From Oopsacas minuta (lineage: Eukaryota > Porifera > Hexactinellida > Lyssacinosida > Leucopsacidae): 64,000 nucleotides of DNA. Both the position numbers and the translations under genes were made by a program. The notes under the pieces were generated by a model. It did no database searches and had not been told where the DNA came from. It saw nothing but the letters and a program-made list of their open reading frames with translations. Position 1 is the stretch's first letter. Every line of letters starts with the position of its first letter. Below are positions 31,143 to 41,524 of this stretch, one piece after another. The DNA lies in NCBI GenBank assembly GCA_024704765.1, contig JAKMXF010000310.1:496001-560000 (forward strand), written 5' to 3'.

Positions 31143-33665
31143 CTAGGGCCTGAGAGCATAGTTAGAGCTTAGTTCTGAGTTTATAAGGCTGAGATATTGA
31201 GCTGTATTAACCTGATTCAGAATAACATTAGGCATATGCAGGTCCAGAGGAGGATTGAATACAATAGAAGCAATGTTAGGCAATCTGAGAGCTGAGATCA
31301 GCTGAGAAGCACGGCTACATAGAATTCTCTTATCTGAGGCGGATAAGCTAGAATCAGCTGTTTGCTGATCTACCTTACGTATACATAGTATAACTCTAGG
31401 AATAAGAGTCTGACTACGTGACGCTAGTTTAGACATAGCGGTTAATAACATAACTACTAGTTTAGCTGAGTACACACCTCTCTGAGGTCTCTGTTGTACT
31501 GGCCTACCGTGTATACTAGCAGATGCTTCGTAAGCAAGAGATTCAAATACTTCATAGAACTGGTCGTATGTTTCAGAGTTGCATCGAGCATCTATTGAAG
31601 CTCTAGCATACTCTCCGATAAGGAATACTACATACGAGAAGAATCCATCGTTACCAGCGCTGAGACTAGAGTGTTGACCTACGAACTCCAGCAGCTCAGA
31701 AGCATGATCCATGAGTACATCAGGATACTGTTGGAATATGCTCAGTAATGCACTACGTAATTCAGTACGTACATCTCTTCTGAAGCTAATAACATTATAC
31801 AGCTGTCTAGATCTCTCTAATATTACTGGTACTACCTTAGAAGCTAGGAGCTTGCTGTTAGCAGACAACAGAGCTTGGAAGTACCGAGTAAGTAGTAGAG
31901 GTGTGACGTCACAGGTAGCCAGCACCCTGGGGTGTGATGACATGTCTGACAACAGGAGGAGTAGAGAGTCTAGCTTGTCAATAGTATCACATTGTCCTGC
32001 TTCATTTCTCAGGAGAAAATTGAATACAAACTGGTAGCTATGCTCTTGACATGCCTGTACACTATCAGAGAATGTAGTTAATCCGTCCTTAGAGTACTGC
32101 TGTGCCTGGAGAGCAGCAGAGAGACAGGGGAGGTCTAGCAAGAAGTGCAGAAGTTCTAGGGCAGTGGTTGAGGTGAGCATGTAAGGAAGGAGTTGTTGGA
32201 AATCTTGAACATACGTGACAGGACTCCAGGCTAATATCTTAAGCCAGTTAGGGAAGTAGCGAGTAAATACAGATCCTTCTCTGAGTGTGTTAGCGTTTCT
32301 CAATCCAAATAGAATAGTATCCATAGCTAATCCCTGGTTATGATAGGAATTAGCTATATTAGAGCCAAAGAATGAATCTAGTGCTTTATCTGTATCAAAT
32401 GCTATAGCATCTCCATGATGTAGGAAGAATTCTACTAGATGAAGTACCACACGATCTCTGTCTGAGCTCTGTAGTAGCAGACGTTTGAGGGTAGGAAATA
32501 GTTTAGAGCTCAGGCCTCCGTCTCTTATACATATCCTATCTATCAGTATTACTGCTTCTATCAGACAGGCCTGTAGCATGTCGTCATCCTCCTTCTTGAG
32601 AGGCTTACGCTGACTCTGATCTATAACTCTCTGACAGTACTCTATTATCCTCTCTTGAAATGTATTGTTACCTAGCTTAGAGCTGGTGGAGAGACGAGCT
32701 AGACTCCCGTCCATTGATTCGTTAGTGAAACTAGAGCTAGCACGGATTAAGGGTACAGGGCTGCTACTGGGTGTTGTATCAGGAGGTGATGTGTTAATAC
32801 TCTGAGAGAAAGGACTCTCCCTCCCGGATATACTAGGAGTACTACCTCTTGAAGCTAGGAATAATATTTCTACTGTCTCCCATTGACTATACGTACAATC
32901 TATCCAATTTCTCATCAGTGACCAGCTCATGATATTAAGCATCTGTTCACCTCCGTAGTTACTGGCTAGATTCAGACAAGTGAAGAAGTCCTGACATGTA
33001 GCTCCGTCTAGCTCCTTAACGAAGTTCTTGGGTTGTTTCTTCTGAATCTTTGTAAGAGGGAATCCGCCTGTTATCTGAGTTTTTGGAGCAAACCTTAGCC
33101 ATACCCCCAGTTGTTTATTTAGTGTATTCATCTCCTCGCTACCTATCAATCTGACGTCACGATACACATGATGTATATTACTGATACATGCTAGTATAGG
33201 CACTAGTGTATCTAGCTCCTGAGGAGATGAGTGAGCTAAGCAGCGTACCATCTGTGTAGCAGCCTGTGTAATCTGTCTTTGATTTACAGACTGTTGGAGG
33301 ATGAAGGGGAGGATCAGAGGGAGGGTAGCAGTGTCTGGAGGGAGGGGAACAGTAGGGAGGGAAGGGATAGGAGCTAAATCTCTGAGAATCGCAGCACATA
33401 ACCATCTCAGCTTGAGGGTCTCTCTCTCAGAATCTACAGCTGTTTGGGATAGTATCTCTACCAGATGTATAGGAACAGCTGGATTATCAATATTAACTAA
33501 TACTATGTAGAACAGCTGTCTGAGCTGTACGAGCGTATCACTGCTTCTCTCCCTGGAGGATACTTGTTGGAATACCTTATCATACCAAGCTACTATCTGT
33601 TGGTTACGCTCTCTACCCTTAGCATATAGAGAACTGATTATGACGTCAGGGTTCTGTTCTGACAT
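31143..33665 (-). CDS. AP5Z1: AP-5 complex subunit zeta-1
   Basis: Single-exon gene of 840 residues; human AP5Z1 (KIAA0415/SPG48) has 807. It is the zeta large subunit of the AP-5 adaptor, which with SPG11 and SPG15 works in late-endosome to Golgi retrieval. Colinear similarity runs the whole length: LRWLCAAILRDL near the N-terminus (human VLCAAILREM), the block ending EYCQRVIDQSQRKPLKK and QACLIEAVILIDRIC (human EYCQRLIEQSNRRALRK and KACLVEAVLVLD), ALELLHFLLDLPCL (human ALEMLHALLDLPCL), IGEYARASIDARC and LTAMSKLASRSQTLIPR. A Ser/Thr-rich insert around residues 270-320 is longer than in human. The protein is all-helical with no membrane segment. It is a likely full-length functional gene; the lack of introns is unusual compared with the vertebrate gene. 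Confidence 0.92.
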   Translation of the reverse strand: MSEQNPDVIISSLYAKGRERNQQIVAWYDKVFQQVSSRERSSDTLVQLRQLFYIVLVNIDNPAVPIHLVEILSQTAVDSERETLKLRWLCAAILRDLAPIPSLPTVPLPPDTATLPLILPFILQQSVNQRQITQAATQMVRCLAHSSPQELDTLVPILACISNIHHVYRDVRLIGSEEMNTLNKQLGVWLRFAPKTQITGGFPLTKIQKKQPKNFVKELDGATCQDFFTCLNLASNYGGEQMLNIMSWSLMRNWIDCTYSQWETVEILFLASRGSTPSISGRESPFSQSINTSPPDTTPSSSPVPLIRASSSFTNESMDGSLARLSTSSKLGNNTFQERIIEYCQRVIDQSQRKPLKKEDDDMLQACLIEAVILIDRICIRDGGLSSKLFPTLKRLLLQSSDRDRVVLHLVEFFLHHGDAIAFDTDKALDSFFGSNIANSYHNQGLAMDTILFGLRNANTLREGSVFTRYFPNWLKILAWSPVTYVQDFQQLLPYMLTSTTALELLHFLLDLPCLSAALQAQQYSKDGLTTFSDSVQACQEHSYQFVFNFLLRNEAGQCDTIDKLDSLLLLLSDMSSHPRVLATCDVTPLLLTRYFQALLSANSKLLASKVVPVILERSRQLYNVISFRRDVRTELRSALLSIFQQYPDVLMDHASELLEFVGQHSSLSAGNDGFFSYVVFLIGEYARASIDARCNSETYDQFYEVFESLAYEASASIHGRPVQQRPQRGVYSAKLVVMLLTAMSKLASRSQTLIPRVILCIRKVDQQTADSSLSASDKRILCSRASQLISALRLPNIASIVFNPPLDLHMPNVILNQVNTAQYLSLINSELSSNYALRP

Positions 33666-34085
33666 CTGTATATGGAGTTACAATTAATTATATACTCCGC
33701 TGTGAATAATCTGAACAAGAAGCTATCAGTAGAATATTTCCAAATAATTGAATCATTAGCAAATAAAATACACTGGAATTTAGAGAACAATACTACTTAC
33801 TATACTTAGTATATGTATGTAGGGTGGTTCAAAATTAAGTAATGCTTCCAAGGGAGATCTCACTCCTGATCAAAATTCTACTTCTAAGTTCTCATCAATA
33901 TGCATTTCCTTCTCCGAGTGGTTATACTTGTGTTAATTTTTATGTTATATCGCCAATGCTGTATGTATAATCTGAATAAACTGAATAGATTAAAATAATC
34001 ATGATAGGTGGCTAACATAATATTTAATAAGTGAATTGAATATCCTGTAAGTGATAGAGTTGTGTAGCTACATACATTACAGTAA
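33666..34085. other. gene-free stretch
   Basis: 420 bp between AP5Z1 and the end of DRC2, both minus. It should hold the AP5Z1 promoter. Nothing specific seen. Confidence 0.45.
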
Positions 34086-35567
34086 TCAGATGGTATTCTT
34101 AACAACATGAGCTGCTTCTACTACAGTTATTGGCGCAGGTAGTCTCCTCTTATCCCCCAGCATAGGTCCTTGATAGGTTAAAGGTGACGTCATACACTGC
34201 ATCAGGGGATTAGCACGACTCATTACGTCGTCACTAACCGATATTCCCTCCAGATACTGTTTCAGCATTGTTCTGAGTTTGTGGTTCTGAATAGAGAGCT
34301 TCTCTTTCTCCTTCTCCAGTGCGTGTACATCTAGTGTTACCTTGTTAACTCTCTTCCAGAAATTTTCCATAGCTTTATAATCTTCCAGAACTTTGCTCAG
34401 CTCTTCTCTAGGCTGCTGTTCAGTGAGAGATTTTATAGCTGCTTCCTCCTCTTGAGTTAAACTGCTCTGATAGAAGGGTAGCACCTTCTCTTCCTCAGTC
34501 TCCTTCTTCCTACATATTTCAGATAATCTCAGCACCTTCCCTCCTTTATCCTTCAGCTCCCTTAGCCTTTTAGCAGACCTGCTTGTCTGCATTGTAAGCT
34601 TCATCAAATCTTTCCTCTCTCTCTCACGCTCTCTTCCCAAATAAGATTTCAGATCTCTGAGAGAACTAACTACCATTTCTTTATTCTCTCGCATGGCACT
34701 ACTCTCAGTCTTGTGCTCCTTAGAGTTAACATCCATTGTTCCTCTAATACTGTTTATATTATCCTGGAAACGTTGTATAGTTTTCATTTGTTTATTTATC
34801 TTTTCACTATTCAGAATATCCTGCGATTTCAAGTTCTCATAATTGCTCTTCTTGTCCTCAGTCAGACGTCTGTATTCCTCTTTTCCATGGTTAAACACAC
34901 TAACGAGAGCCTGAAATTCCTCGTTTTTCTGATCCTTGAGTGCATGTTTAGAATCCATCTGCTTATTTTTAATTTCATCCATACTACTCTGATATTCCTT
35001 TTTCTTAGCCTCAACCCTCTCTTCCTGTCTCAGCTGCATAGCGTACATAACTTCATGCCAGTACTGTTGCTGTTTCTTGTGTTTATCCTCCATGCTATTC
35101 CTCTCTAGTTGATAATCACTCTGTAAGTGTTCCAGCTGGTCATCAAAGTCTTTATCAAGTGCGTTAAGACGCCGCTTCTGTAGATCGTACAGTTTATCCA
35201 GTTCACAGAGGTGAGACCTGTGAGCCATCATATACTGCTCTTCAGCCTCTAATAACTCCTCTGATAACGCCTGGAGAATAGCTCCTTTGTTGTCAACCAC
35301 CCGCTCAAATTTTTGCTTCACAACCTCTATTTCCTGTCTGAGACCATCTGTCTTTACTCCTCGTAGAATCATCCGCCATTTCTCTTGTAGCTTTAGTGTG
35401 TTTAGCTTAGAACACTTCTCCTCACGGATAACTTTCTCTTTCAAGAAGTCTAGCAGTGCTCTCTCTTGGTTCTTCAGTATCTCCTCTTCCTCTAGCTGCT
35501 TCTGGTGGAGGTATTCTACTCGTTCCTCTTCTGTCATGTTCTTTAGCTTGTCCTTTTTTTTTGGCAT
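34086..35567 (-). CDS. DRC2: dynein regulatory complex subunit 2 (CCDC65)
   Basis: Single-exon gene. From the preferred start at 35567 the product has 493 residues; human CCDC65/DRC2 has 484. DRC2 is a coiled-coil core subunit of the nexin-dynein regulatory complex in motile axonemes. The N-terminus MPKKKDKLKNMTEEERVEYL matches the family start. An in-frame ATG at 35603 would add 12 residues with no family match. Further colinear blocks: KLQEKWRMILRGVKTDGLR, KFERVVDNKGAI, EAEEQYMMAHRSHL, KIQRFQD-type repeats, the nearly invariant LRLSEICRKKETEEEKVLPF, AMENFWKRVNKV, LKQYLEGISVSDDV, and the final VVEAAHVVKNTI. Nearly the whole length is predicted coiled coil by heptad pattern. It is on the same strand as AP5Z1, about 420 bp upstream. 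Confidence 0.95.
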   Translation of the reverse strand: MPKKKDKLKNMTEEERVEYLHQKQLEEEEILKNQERALLDFLKEKVIREEKCSKLNTLKLQEKWRMILRGVKTDGLRQEIEVVKQKFERVVDNKGAILQALSEELLEAEEQYMMAHRSHLCELDKLYDLQKRRLNALDKDFDDQLEHLQSDYQLERNSMEDKHKKQQQYWHEVMYAMQLRQEERVEAKKKEYQSSMDEIKNKQMDSKHALKDQKNEEFQALVSVFNHGKEEYRRLTEDKKSNYENLKSQDILNSEKINKQMKTIQRFQDNINSIRGTMDVNSKEHKTESSAMRENKEMVVSSLRDLKSYLGRERERERKDLMKLTMQTSRSAKRLRELKDKGGKVLRLSEICRKKETEEEKVLPFYQSSLTQEEEAAIKSLTEQQPREELSKVLEDYKAMENFWKRVNKVTLDVHALEKEKEKLSIQNHKLRTMLKQYLEGISVSDDVMSRANPLMQCMTSPLTYQGPMLGDKRRLPAPITVVEAAHVVKNTI

Positions 35568-36729
35568 ATTGATGCTGAAGGCTAATTGGTAATGAGATAC
35601 CAAATAGTATTCATAAAATAATCCCTATCGAATTGGTATTGTTCAATTCACATCGCTTGATAAGATGCAAACAATGGCGTAGCCTACATAAGGCCTCTTG
35701 TATAATGTTTTACGAGATAAATGCTTACTAGACAAATATTTTGACACATTCCTGAATATTTGTACATATATTGGTTGATAGTTTGCTGTTATAGTTCTGA
35801 ACTCCATACAAATACTTAGGTCTACACGTACATCCCTAGTCCAAAATCCTAAAGGAATTGTAGGGCCTGAAGTAGGCTATGGATATGGCAATATGTAGGA
35901 ATTTAGAGCTAATTGACAGCAGGATATGAGGGATTAGAATATGTGAATAATTTCTATCCAGTAAAGTAGAATAGCTGGAATAGAAGTAACAACATCTTAT
36001 ACTGGAAAGTAATCCTCATCTAATAAAGATTCCAGCACACGAGAGAATTGTCAATTCACTTACATATAATTAAACGTACACAAATACTCTAATAAATGCG
36101 AGAACTAGTGCCAACCACACAACGTTGCATGTAACATCATTACACTGTGCATGAAGCATGGTGAGAATAGCATACTTGTTGTAATGCATTGATGTAAACC
36201 TGAAAGATTCCTTCTAAAAATCGGTGAGTTTTGGTATATATGTATCAGAGAGGTGTTATTCTCAGGACCCTAGGGTCTTGATAGAAAATCCCAAGACCCT
36301 AGGGCCCTAGCATTATTTCTGAGACCCTGTTTGAAAGTAATCAAAATACACTAGACTGATATAATAAGTTTTTAAAATACACTAACTATAGGGCCCTACA
36401 TATAATTTTCCTGTATCAGAAATGCGAATGGCGAAATTTTCGTTGCCAGAATTTCGCCGAATTTTCATTTTTGGATATTTGGTTACACAGAATTGGTAAA
36501 TCAACATCAGTATAATAAGTCATTAATAATAATAATAATAATAATAACAACATTAATAAATACGAAATTTCCGTTTACCCAGAAATACAGTTAAGGTACA
36601 AGAAACTGTGAGATTCTAGAGTTAGAACCACAAGAATCCATGAGAGTTAAGTTGCCATCTCTGTGTATAATTGTACCATTATGACTAAGGAGTTATGTAT
36701 TATTTATCATACAATTGTTTCAATTAGAC
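35568..36729. other. gene-free stretch with a hairpin and a microsatellite
   Basis: About 1.2 kb upstream of DRC2. It contains the inverted repeat at 36264-36308 and a TAA microsatellite of about eight units at 36524-36547. No gene supported. Confidence 0.45.
36264..36308. repeat. 17-bp hairpin with nested palindromes
   Basis: AGGACCCTAGGGTCTTG (36264-36280) pairs with CAAGACCCTAGGGCCCT (36292-36308) with one mismatch around an 11-nt loop. Each arm is itself nearly palindromic around CCCTAGGG. The words TAGGGCCCTA and GACCCT recur over the next 100 bp. Confidence 0.7.
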
Positions 36730-37110
36730 ATGAACTTATACCAAAACCCTCACGAAGAAAGAGACCCTACTAACCGAGGAGAAGTTTTGTCAAGTAAGCT
36801 CTCACCAAAACATTAATTTACTGTATTAGAAATATTGATATTTACTGTATTTCTAATTTATCTAGCTTATGTACCGATGAAAGGTGTGATATGTGATGAA
36901 GATGAGAAAAACTATGATGACGTAATTAACGTAAACCCACATTTTCAATCTAATAATATGCCAAACATGAACCCAGATAGAGATGTATATGACGACATAA
37001 CAAACGTAAATCCGGACTTTAGCCCGAATAGCTATGAGAACATGCGTAGTATAAAGATGGATTATTCCACTGAAAAACTGGTAAGTAAACAATGTAAATT
37101 TCGTATCTAG
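36730..37110 (+). CDS. small protein with hydrophobic segment and tyrosine motifs (hypothetical)
   Basis: Two exons join in frame: 36730-36793 (donor gtaagc) and 36830 onward (acceptor tattag), phase 1, intron of 36 bp. The product begins MNLYQNPHEERDPTNRGEV, has a hydrophobic stretch ILIFTVFLIYLAYV near residues 23-36, then an acidic tail with a repeated unit: YDDVINVNPHF and YDDITNVNPDF, followed by SYENM. YDDV, YDDI and YENM are the kind of sites read by SH2 domains; YxxM is the PI3-kinase p85 type. Exon 2 may end at 37080 before gtaagt, with more exons unseen. Otherwise it reads through to a stop at 37110 (115 residues in all). A 36-bp intron would be very short for this locus, so exon 1 is the less certain part. 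No family recognised. Confidence 0.4.
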
Positions 37111-38111
37111 AATGAGAAATATTGAACAGCTGATAATTTCTTAGCTTTAATACTGATGACTGGTAGTACAGTCGCAGATTTGTCTGTCTTTGATGCATAA
37201 ACAACTTTCGAAAGTTTGTCACCCTACACCCACAGTATAACTAGTTAATATACACGTATATTATACTCGTCAATTAATTAGTAATAATTTTATATTTTGA
37301 AAGATATAAGTATTTGTATGTCTGTATATTATTGCTAATTAAACATTAAGGGGTACTCAAATTATATACAAAGTTTTAAAAGTGATATTCTTGAATGGTT
37401 TGTAAGGCAGTGCTCAATGTCAAATAAGAGCGGTTTACAAAATCTTGGTGCGGTAGACTTCATTACAGGGACATATTAGGAAGTTATATTTATATTTTCT
37501 CCTACACATGACACAAAATGCTGATTACAGAATTTTTCCGTCCCGCTATTCTCTTCACTTTGTTTGGCATTTAAGGCATGCAAAAATATTACAATATTTA
37601 TACAGATACAAACTCTAACGTGTGTTATTCGTGAGTCGCTTTGATTTTCGCTCGGATATTACTGATAATTTATGGGTGTTTTGGCTCCTTAACAGACTTT
37701 TGCATGCAGAGATGATAATCTCACGGGTTGGTGAGACCTGATCCTGATACGCCATGTTAGCATCTATGTATAATATCTCAGATCTGACTAACACGAGTTA
37801 TATTGCTAATTATATGAAAATCTATTTATAGTTTCGAGACAGAAAATATACAACTTTATTCTGATAATCATAGGTACAAACTCTAATTCAGGAAAAATGA
37901 TAAATCTAAATATATTTCTATTTTTTGGGAGACAATAGTTTGCTAATATTATACAATAATTATCACATGGCAACTGAAGTCTATGATTGGAATTCAACCA
38001 CTACTACAACATGAATACATAGCTGGACAAAATGTGGAATAGATACATTACTTACGTATGAATTATTATACAATACTTACAATCAGTTATAGATATAGTC
38101 ATTTCATACTG
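37111..38111. other. gene-free stretch
   Basis: About 1 kb between the tyrosine-motif gene and the GGPS1 promoter. If the donor at 37081 is real, further exons of that gene could lie here, but none could be picked out by eye. Confidence 0.35.
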
Positions 38112-38134
38112 ATTGGTAATAAATAAGTATAAAA
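38112..38134 (+). promoter_or_regulatory. candidate GGPS1 core promoter
   Basis: TATAAAA lies at 38128-38134, 39 bp before the GGPS1 start codon, with an inverted CCAAT word (ATTGG) at 38112-38116. Spacing fits a TATA promoter with a very short 5' leader. This is a motif match only. Confidence 0.4.
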
Positions 38135-38172
38135 CGAAGCAAGCAACTCATACAAGTACTAAGCAGTGAAGG

Positions 38173-39069
38173 ATGGCAGAAAACAAACCAAAATTCACAG
38201 ATGATGTACTTACAGAGCCGTACCATTATCTGACACAAAAACCTGGTAAAGGAGTGCGTTTAAAATTGGTAAAAGCATTCAACCATTGGTTAAACATATC
38301 CCATCATACTATGAGCACAATATGTGAAGTAACCCAGATGTTGCATAACGCTAGTCTACTTGTGGATGACATAGAAGATGATTCCGTCCTCAGAAGGAGC
38401 TTACCAGTTGCACACAAAGTATTTGGTACTCCACAGACACTGAACTGTGCTAACTACATGTACTTCGTAGCATTGAATAAGATAGTAAAGTTACAAAACC
38501 CTGAGACCGTCGACATATTCTCAGACGCATTGCTCAAGCTACACAAAGGACAAGGTATGGACATATACTGGAGAGATAACTTCGTCTGTCCCACAGAAGA
38601 AGAGTACCGGGAGATGGCTATTAGCAAAACAGCTGGACTATTCAGGCTAGCTATTGATATAATGCAGGTGTATAGTGAGAATAAGAGGGATCTAGGACCA
38701 CTGGTTGTTGACATAGGGCTGTACTTCCAAATAAGAGATGATTATGCTAACTTAGTCTCAGAGGAGTATGAGAAGAATAAGAGTTTTGCTGAAGATCTGA
38801 GCGAAGGAAAGTTCTCATTTCCTATCATTCACGGATTCAGAGAAGAGAAAGACTCTCAGATACAAGCAATTTTACGACAAAGAACAACAGATTTTCAAGT
38901 CAAAAAGTACTGTACATCTCTACTGAGAAAGATAGGGTCTCTTGAGTATACGGAAGGGGTTCTAGCTAAATTAGAAGTTTCTATTTTGGAAAAGATTAAA
39001 GGACTGGGCGGAAATCCGTTACTGGAAGCTATGATAAAAGAATTGGCGAAAGTATACAGCGTATCTTAG
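38173..39069 (+). CDS. GGPS1: geranylgeranyl diphosphate synthase
   Basis: Single-exon gene of 298 residues; human GGPS1 has 300. It condenses farnesyl diphosphate with isopentenyl diphosphate to GGPP, the donor for prenylation of Rho and Rab proteins, in the cytosol. The family is clear along the length: TEPYHYL near the start, KAFNHWLNI, EVTQMLHNASLLVDDIEDD with the first Asp-rich motif DDIED (65-69), PVAHKVFG, GQGMDIYWRDN, CPTEEEYREM, and the second Asp motif DDYAN (189-193), then KSFAEDLSEGKFSFPIIH. The DDxxD spacing and the residues before it fit a GGPP rather than an FPP synthase. The product would serve Rho proteins, whose regulator RhoGDI is also in this window; that link is coincidental as far as I can tell. 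Confidence 0.95.
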   Translation: MAENKPKFTDDVLTEPYHYLTQKPGKGVRLKLVKAFNHWLNISHHTMSTICEVTQMLHNASLLVDDIEDDSVLRRSLPVAHKVFGTPQTLNCANYMYFVALNKIVKLQNPETVDIFSDALLKLHKGQGMDIYWRDNFVCPTEEEYREMAISKTAGLFRLAIDIMQVYSENKRDLGPLVVDIGLYFQIRDDYANLVSEEYEKNKSFAEDLSEGKFSFPIIHGFREEKDSQIQAILRQRTTDFQVKKYCTSLLRKIGSLEYTEGVLAKLEVSILEKIKGLGGNPLLEAMIKELAKVYSVS

Positions 39070-41524
39070 CTCATATATTGGTAATTAAAAGTTTGAGTAT
39101 AATTGTGCATTACATAGCCAGAAATTGAATTGATTAATTAATTCAATTCATAAATTGTACATTTTATCAATTGATTTAGAATTTCATAGCGTTTTCACTA
39201 AATATTTCCAGAATAATCAGTACAATTGAGAATTCGGATTGTTGAATTATAGCCTACATCTAACGGAATGCTATGACTGACTGATTAGTGATTAGGAATT
39301 AAATATCCAACAAAACGACACAAACTAACACAAAATACAATCTATAATTGTCATATTCTACTAGATACCTAGACAGGGTCAGTGAAACCATTCCTCTCAC
39401 AGTAGTGACATTGTATCCATTAATCCTTCTATAATTTCATAGAACAATTCTCTTCATGCGATGCACAAAGTGTTTTGAGTCTCAATCCCAAATTTCTAAT
39501 CCAAACACTAATTTGTAAAGTCCCTTGTCTCAGCGCGCTTTCGAGATAATATGATAATGTTGTATTGGTGGAGTAGCAAACGTTCACAAATCAAAACTCG
39601 ATAGAAAATTGTAGCTATCTGATCTTATTCCCAATTTTCTAGCACTGTTTAGCATATGACATACTGTCATCATTAACCTATTTTGTAAATCAACATTAAC
39701 CCAGCGGTGGCTATGTTGTTCCATTAGGACCCCCTGTCACGAAATTTTACCCAGACCCCATAGCCAACAGTAATCATCATATTGGGGTCTACAGAGACCC
39801 CATAGCCAACAGTAATCATCATATTGGGGCTACAGAGACCCCATAGCCAACAGTAATCTTCAATTTGGGGTGTACCGAAACCCCATAGCCAATTTTGATC
39901 TCTACGGTCAATGACTTTTTGGCTAGACCCCATAGCCAATTGTATAAATGAAATTAGCCTAGCCACCGCTGGGTTAAGCACAGAGATGAGTAAATATCTG
40001 TATTAATTAAGACTCATATAAACTATTCTATTTACATAAACTTATTCACTATTAAGTTTGTGCGTACTTTTATTCAAAATAGGAAACAAAAGAGTAGTAA
40101 AACTTTAGAGGAAGATAACTAACCTAACTTTAATACATTCCCACTCCTAAGTGTCATCCTACGGACAGTCTCATCCACGTGATCTCCCTGATAGTCTTAT
40201 CGACCTGAGTACTCCCAGTACTCATAGCATAGTTGGTCCAGACTCTAGAGTGACTTAACAGCTAACAGGTCAAATAATGGGAATCAAATAATTGTTAAAA
40301 TGCGTTTCTTGCATTTCTAATAAAATTCTAACACAATGCATAGCCATAGCATTCTATCACCAAGGCAATGGTACTGATTGATATACTTGGACCAGGGACA
40401 CGTCAAGTTAGTGCTAAGAAATTCTATTAGTTGCGATAAATTTTAAACGTTACATTTTGGCCAGATCAAAGATGCAATGATATCATTTTTAAATTCTGAC
40501 AATTGACAACAGTCTCAATAAACCATTCTGAGAAGTGACATCTATCAATATTTTGATACCAGGATGACACATTTCTGATAATCCACTTATAACTCGATAA
40601 TCGTTGAATTTATGGTCAAATCAAGATAGCTATCTGTGGCTGTAACTTAGCCTGTAAGTCTCTAACCAAGTCAGGTGAGGTGGCTTGAGAACCCCCTGCC
40701 CCCTGACTCAACGCCTATGGGTACGATTGGAGTGTTGAGGCAATGCAAGTTACATATACGTATACAAGAATTAGTTTTTAGTTAGGATCGCTTATTATGA
40801 ATTGAATCAAGACTTGTGGTCCCGATAACATCATTCCCATTGAATTTGTATTAATTAAATCCCAAGTGCGAAGTATCCTTATTATGAACAAGATGCTTGG
40901 TACCGTTGGTTCATAATAAGCGACCTTAATTCACGTCGTTCACATTCATATTCCTGTTGGATTGTCCACTTGTTGCAAGCCCTATAACTTCTACAAAAGT
41001 GACAGTACTTACAACAAAACATTTTTAGGGGTGACGAAACTTTGTAGCTGGTTACGAATCCGTAGTAAATATAAATTAATAGCACGCTTCGCTTGCTAGG
41101 TGGCTATGCAACAAGATATACTCAGCACACTGTGCTTCGAAGTAAAACAGCAGCTGAAATTTATGTATTTATATCCATAGACCATCCAAAATAGTAGGTG
41201 AGGCTATCACCACCGACCGGTCGGAGAGCCACAGATTGAATATTGACAACGACCGGAAACAACGTAATTCACTAATTTGAAAACATCATCCAATCTAACA
41301 GTTGTAGATCGCTTCAAATAACAAATTCCTCAATCTGGGGCACAAAATTCGGACAACACTCCCAGAACATAAGCGAGAAAACTAGCTCCCGGAGGTGTCA
41401 ATATTCACTTATGTAATGGTGTCTTGTGCATGCGAATGACACTGGAGCTGCTAAACATATACTCTACTTACAGAATAATTACGTTGTATTAGTATTATGA
41501 GTTTATTTATAGAGCGATGATCGG
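39070..41524. other. gene-free stretch with a piggyBac-type MITE
   Basis: About 2.45 kb. It contains the element at 39700-39973. I see no gene, RNA or other repeat end in the rest. Confidence 0.45.
39700..39973. mobile_element. piggyBac-type MITE with internal tandem repeat
   Basis: 274 bp flanked by TTAA on both sides (39696-39699 and 39974-39977), the piggyBac target site. Terminal inverted repeats CCCAGCGGTGGCTA and TAGCCACCGCTGGG are perfect and begin and end with CCC/GGG as in that superfamily. The interior carries five copies of ACCCCATAGCCAA, the first three inside a 40-46-bp tandem unit. No coding capacity. Confidence 0.9.

Noticed and set aside
33178-33405. Pro/Tyr-rich minus-strand frame inside AP5Z1
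   Set aside because: Alternative frame within the conserved AP5Z1 coding sequence.
34713-35592. Plus-strand Phe/Leu-rich frames opposite DRC2
   Set aside because: Antisense of a Lys/Glu-rich coiled coil, which always yields Phe/Leu-rich open frames.
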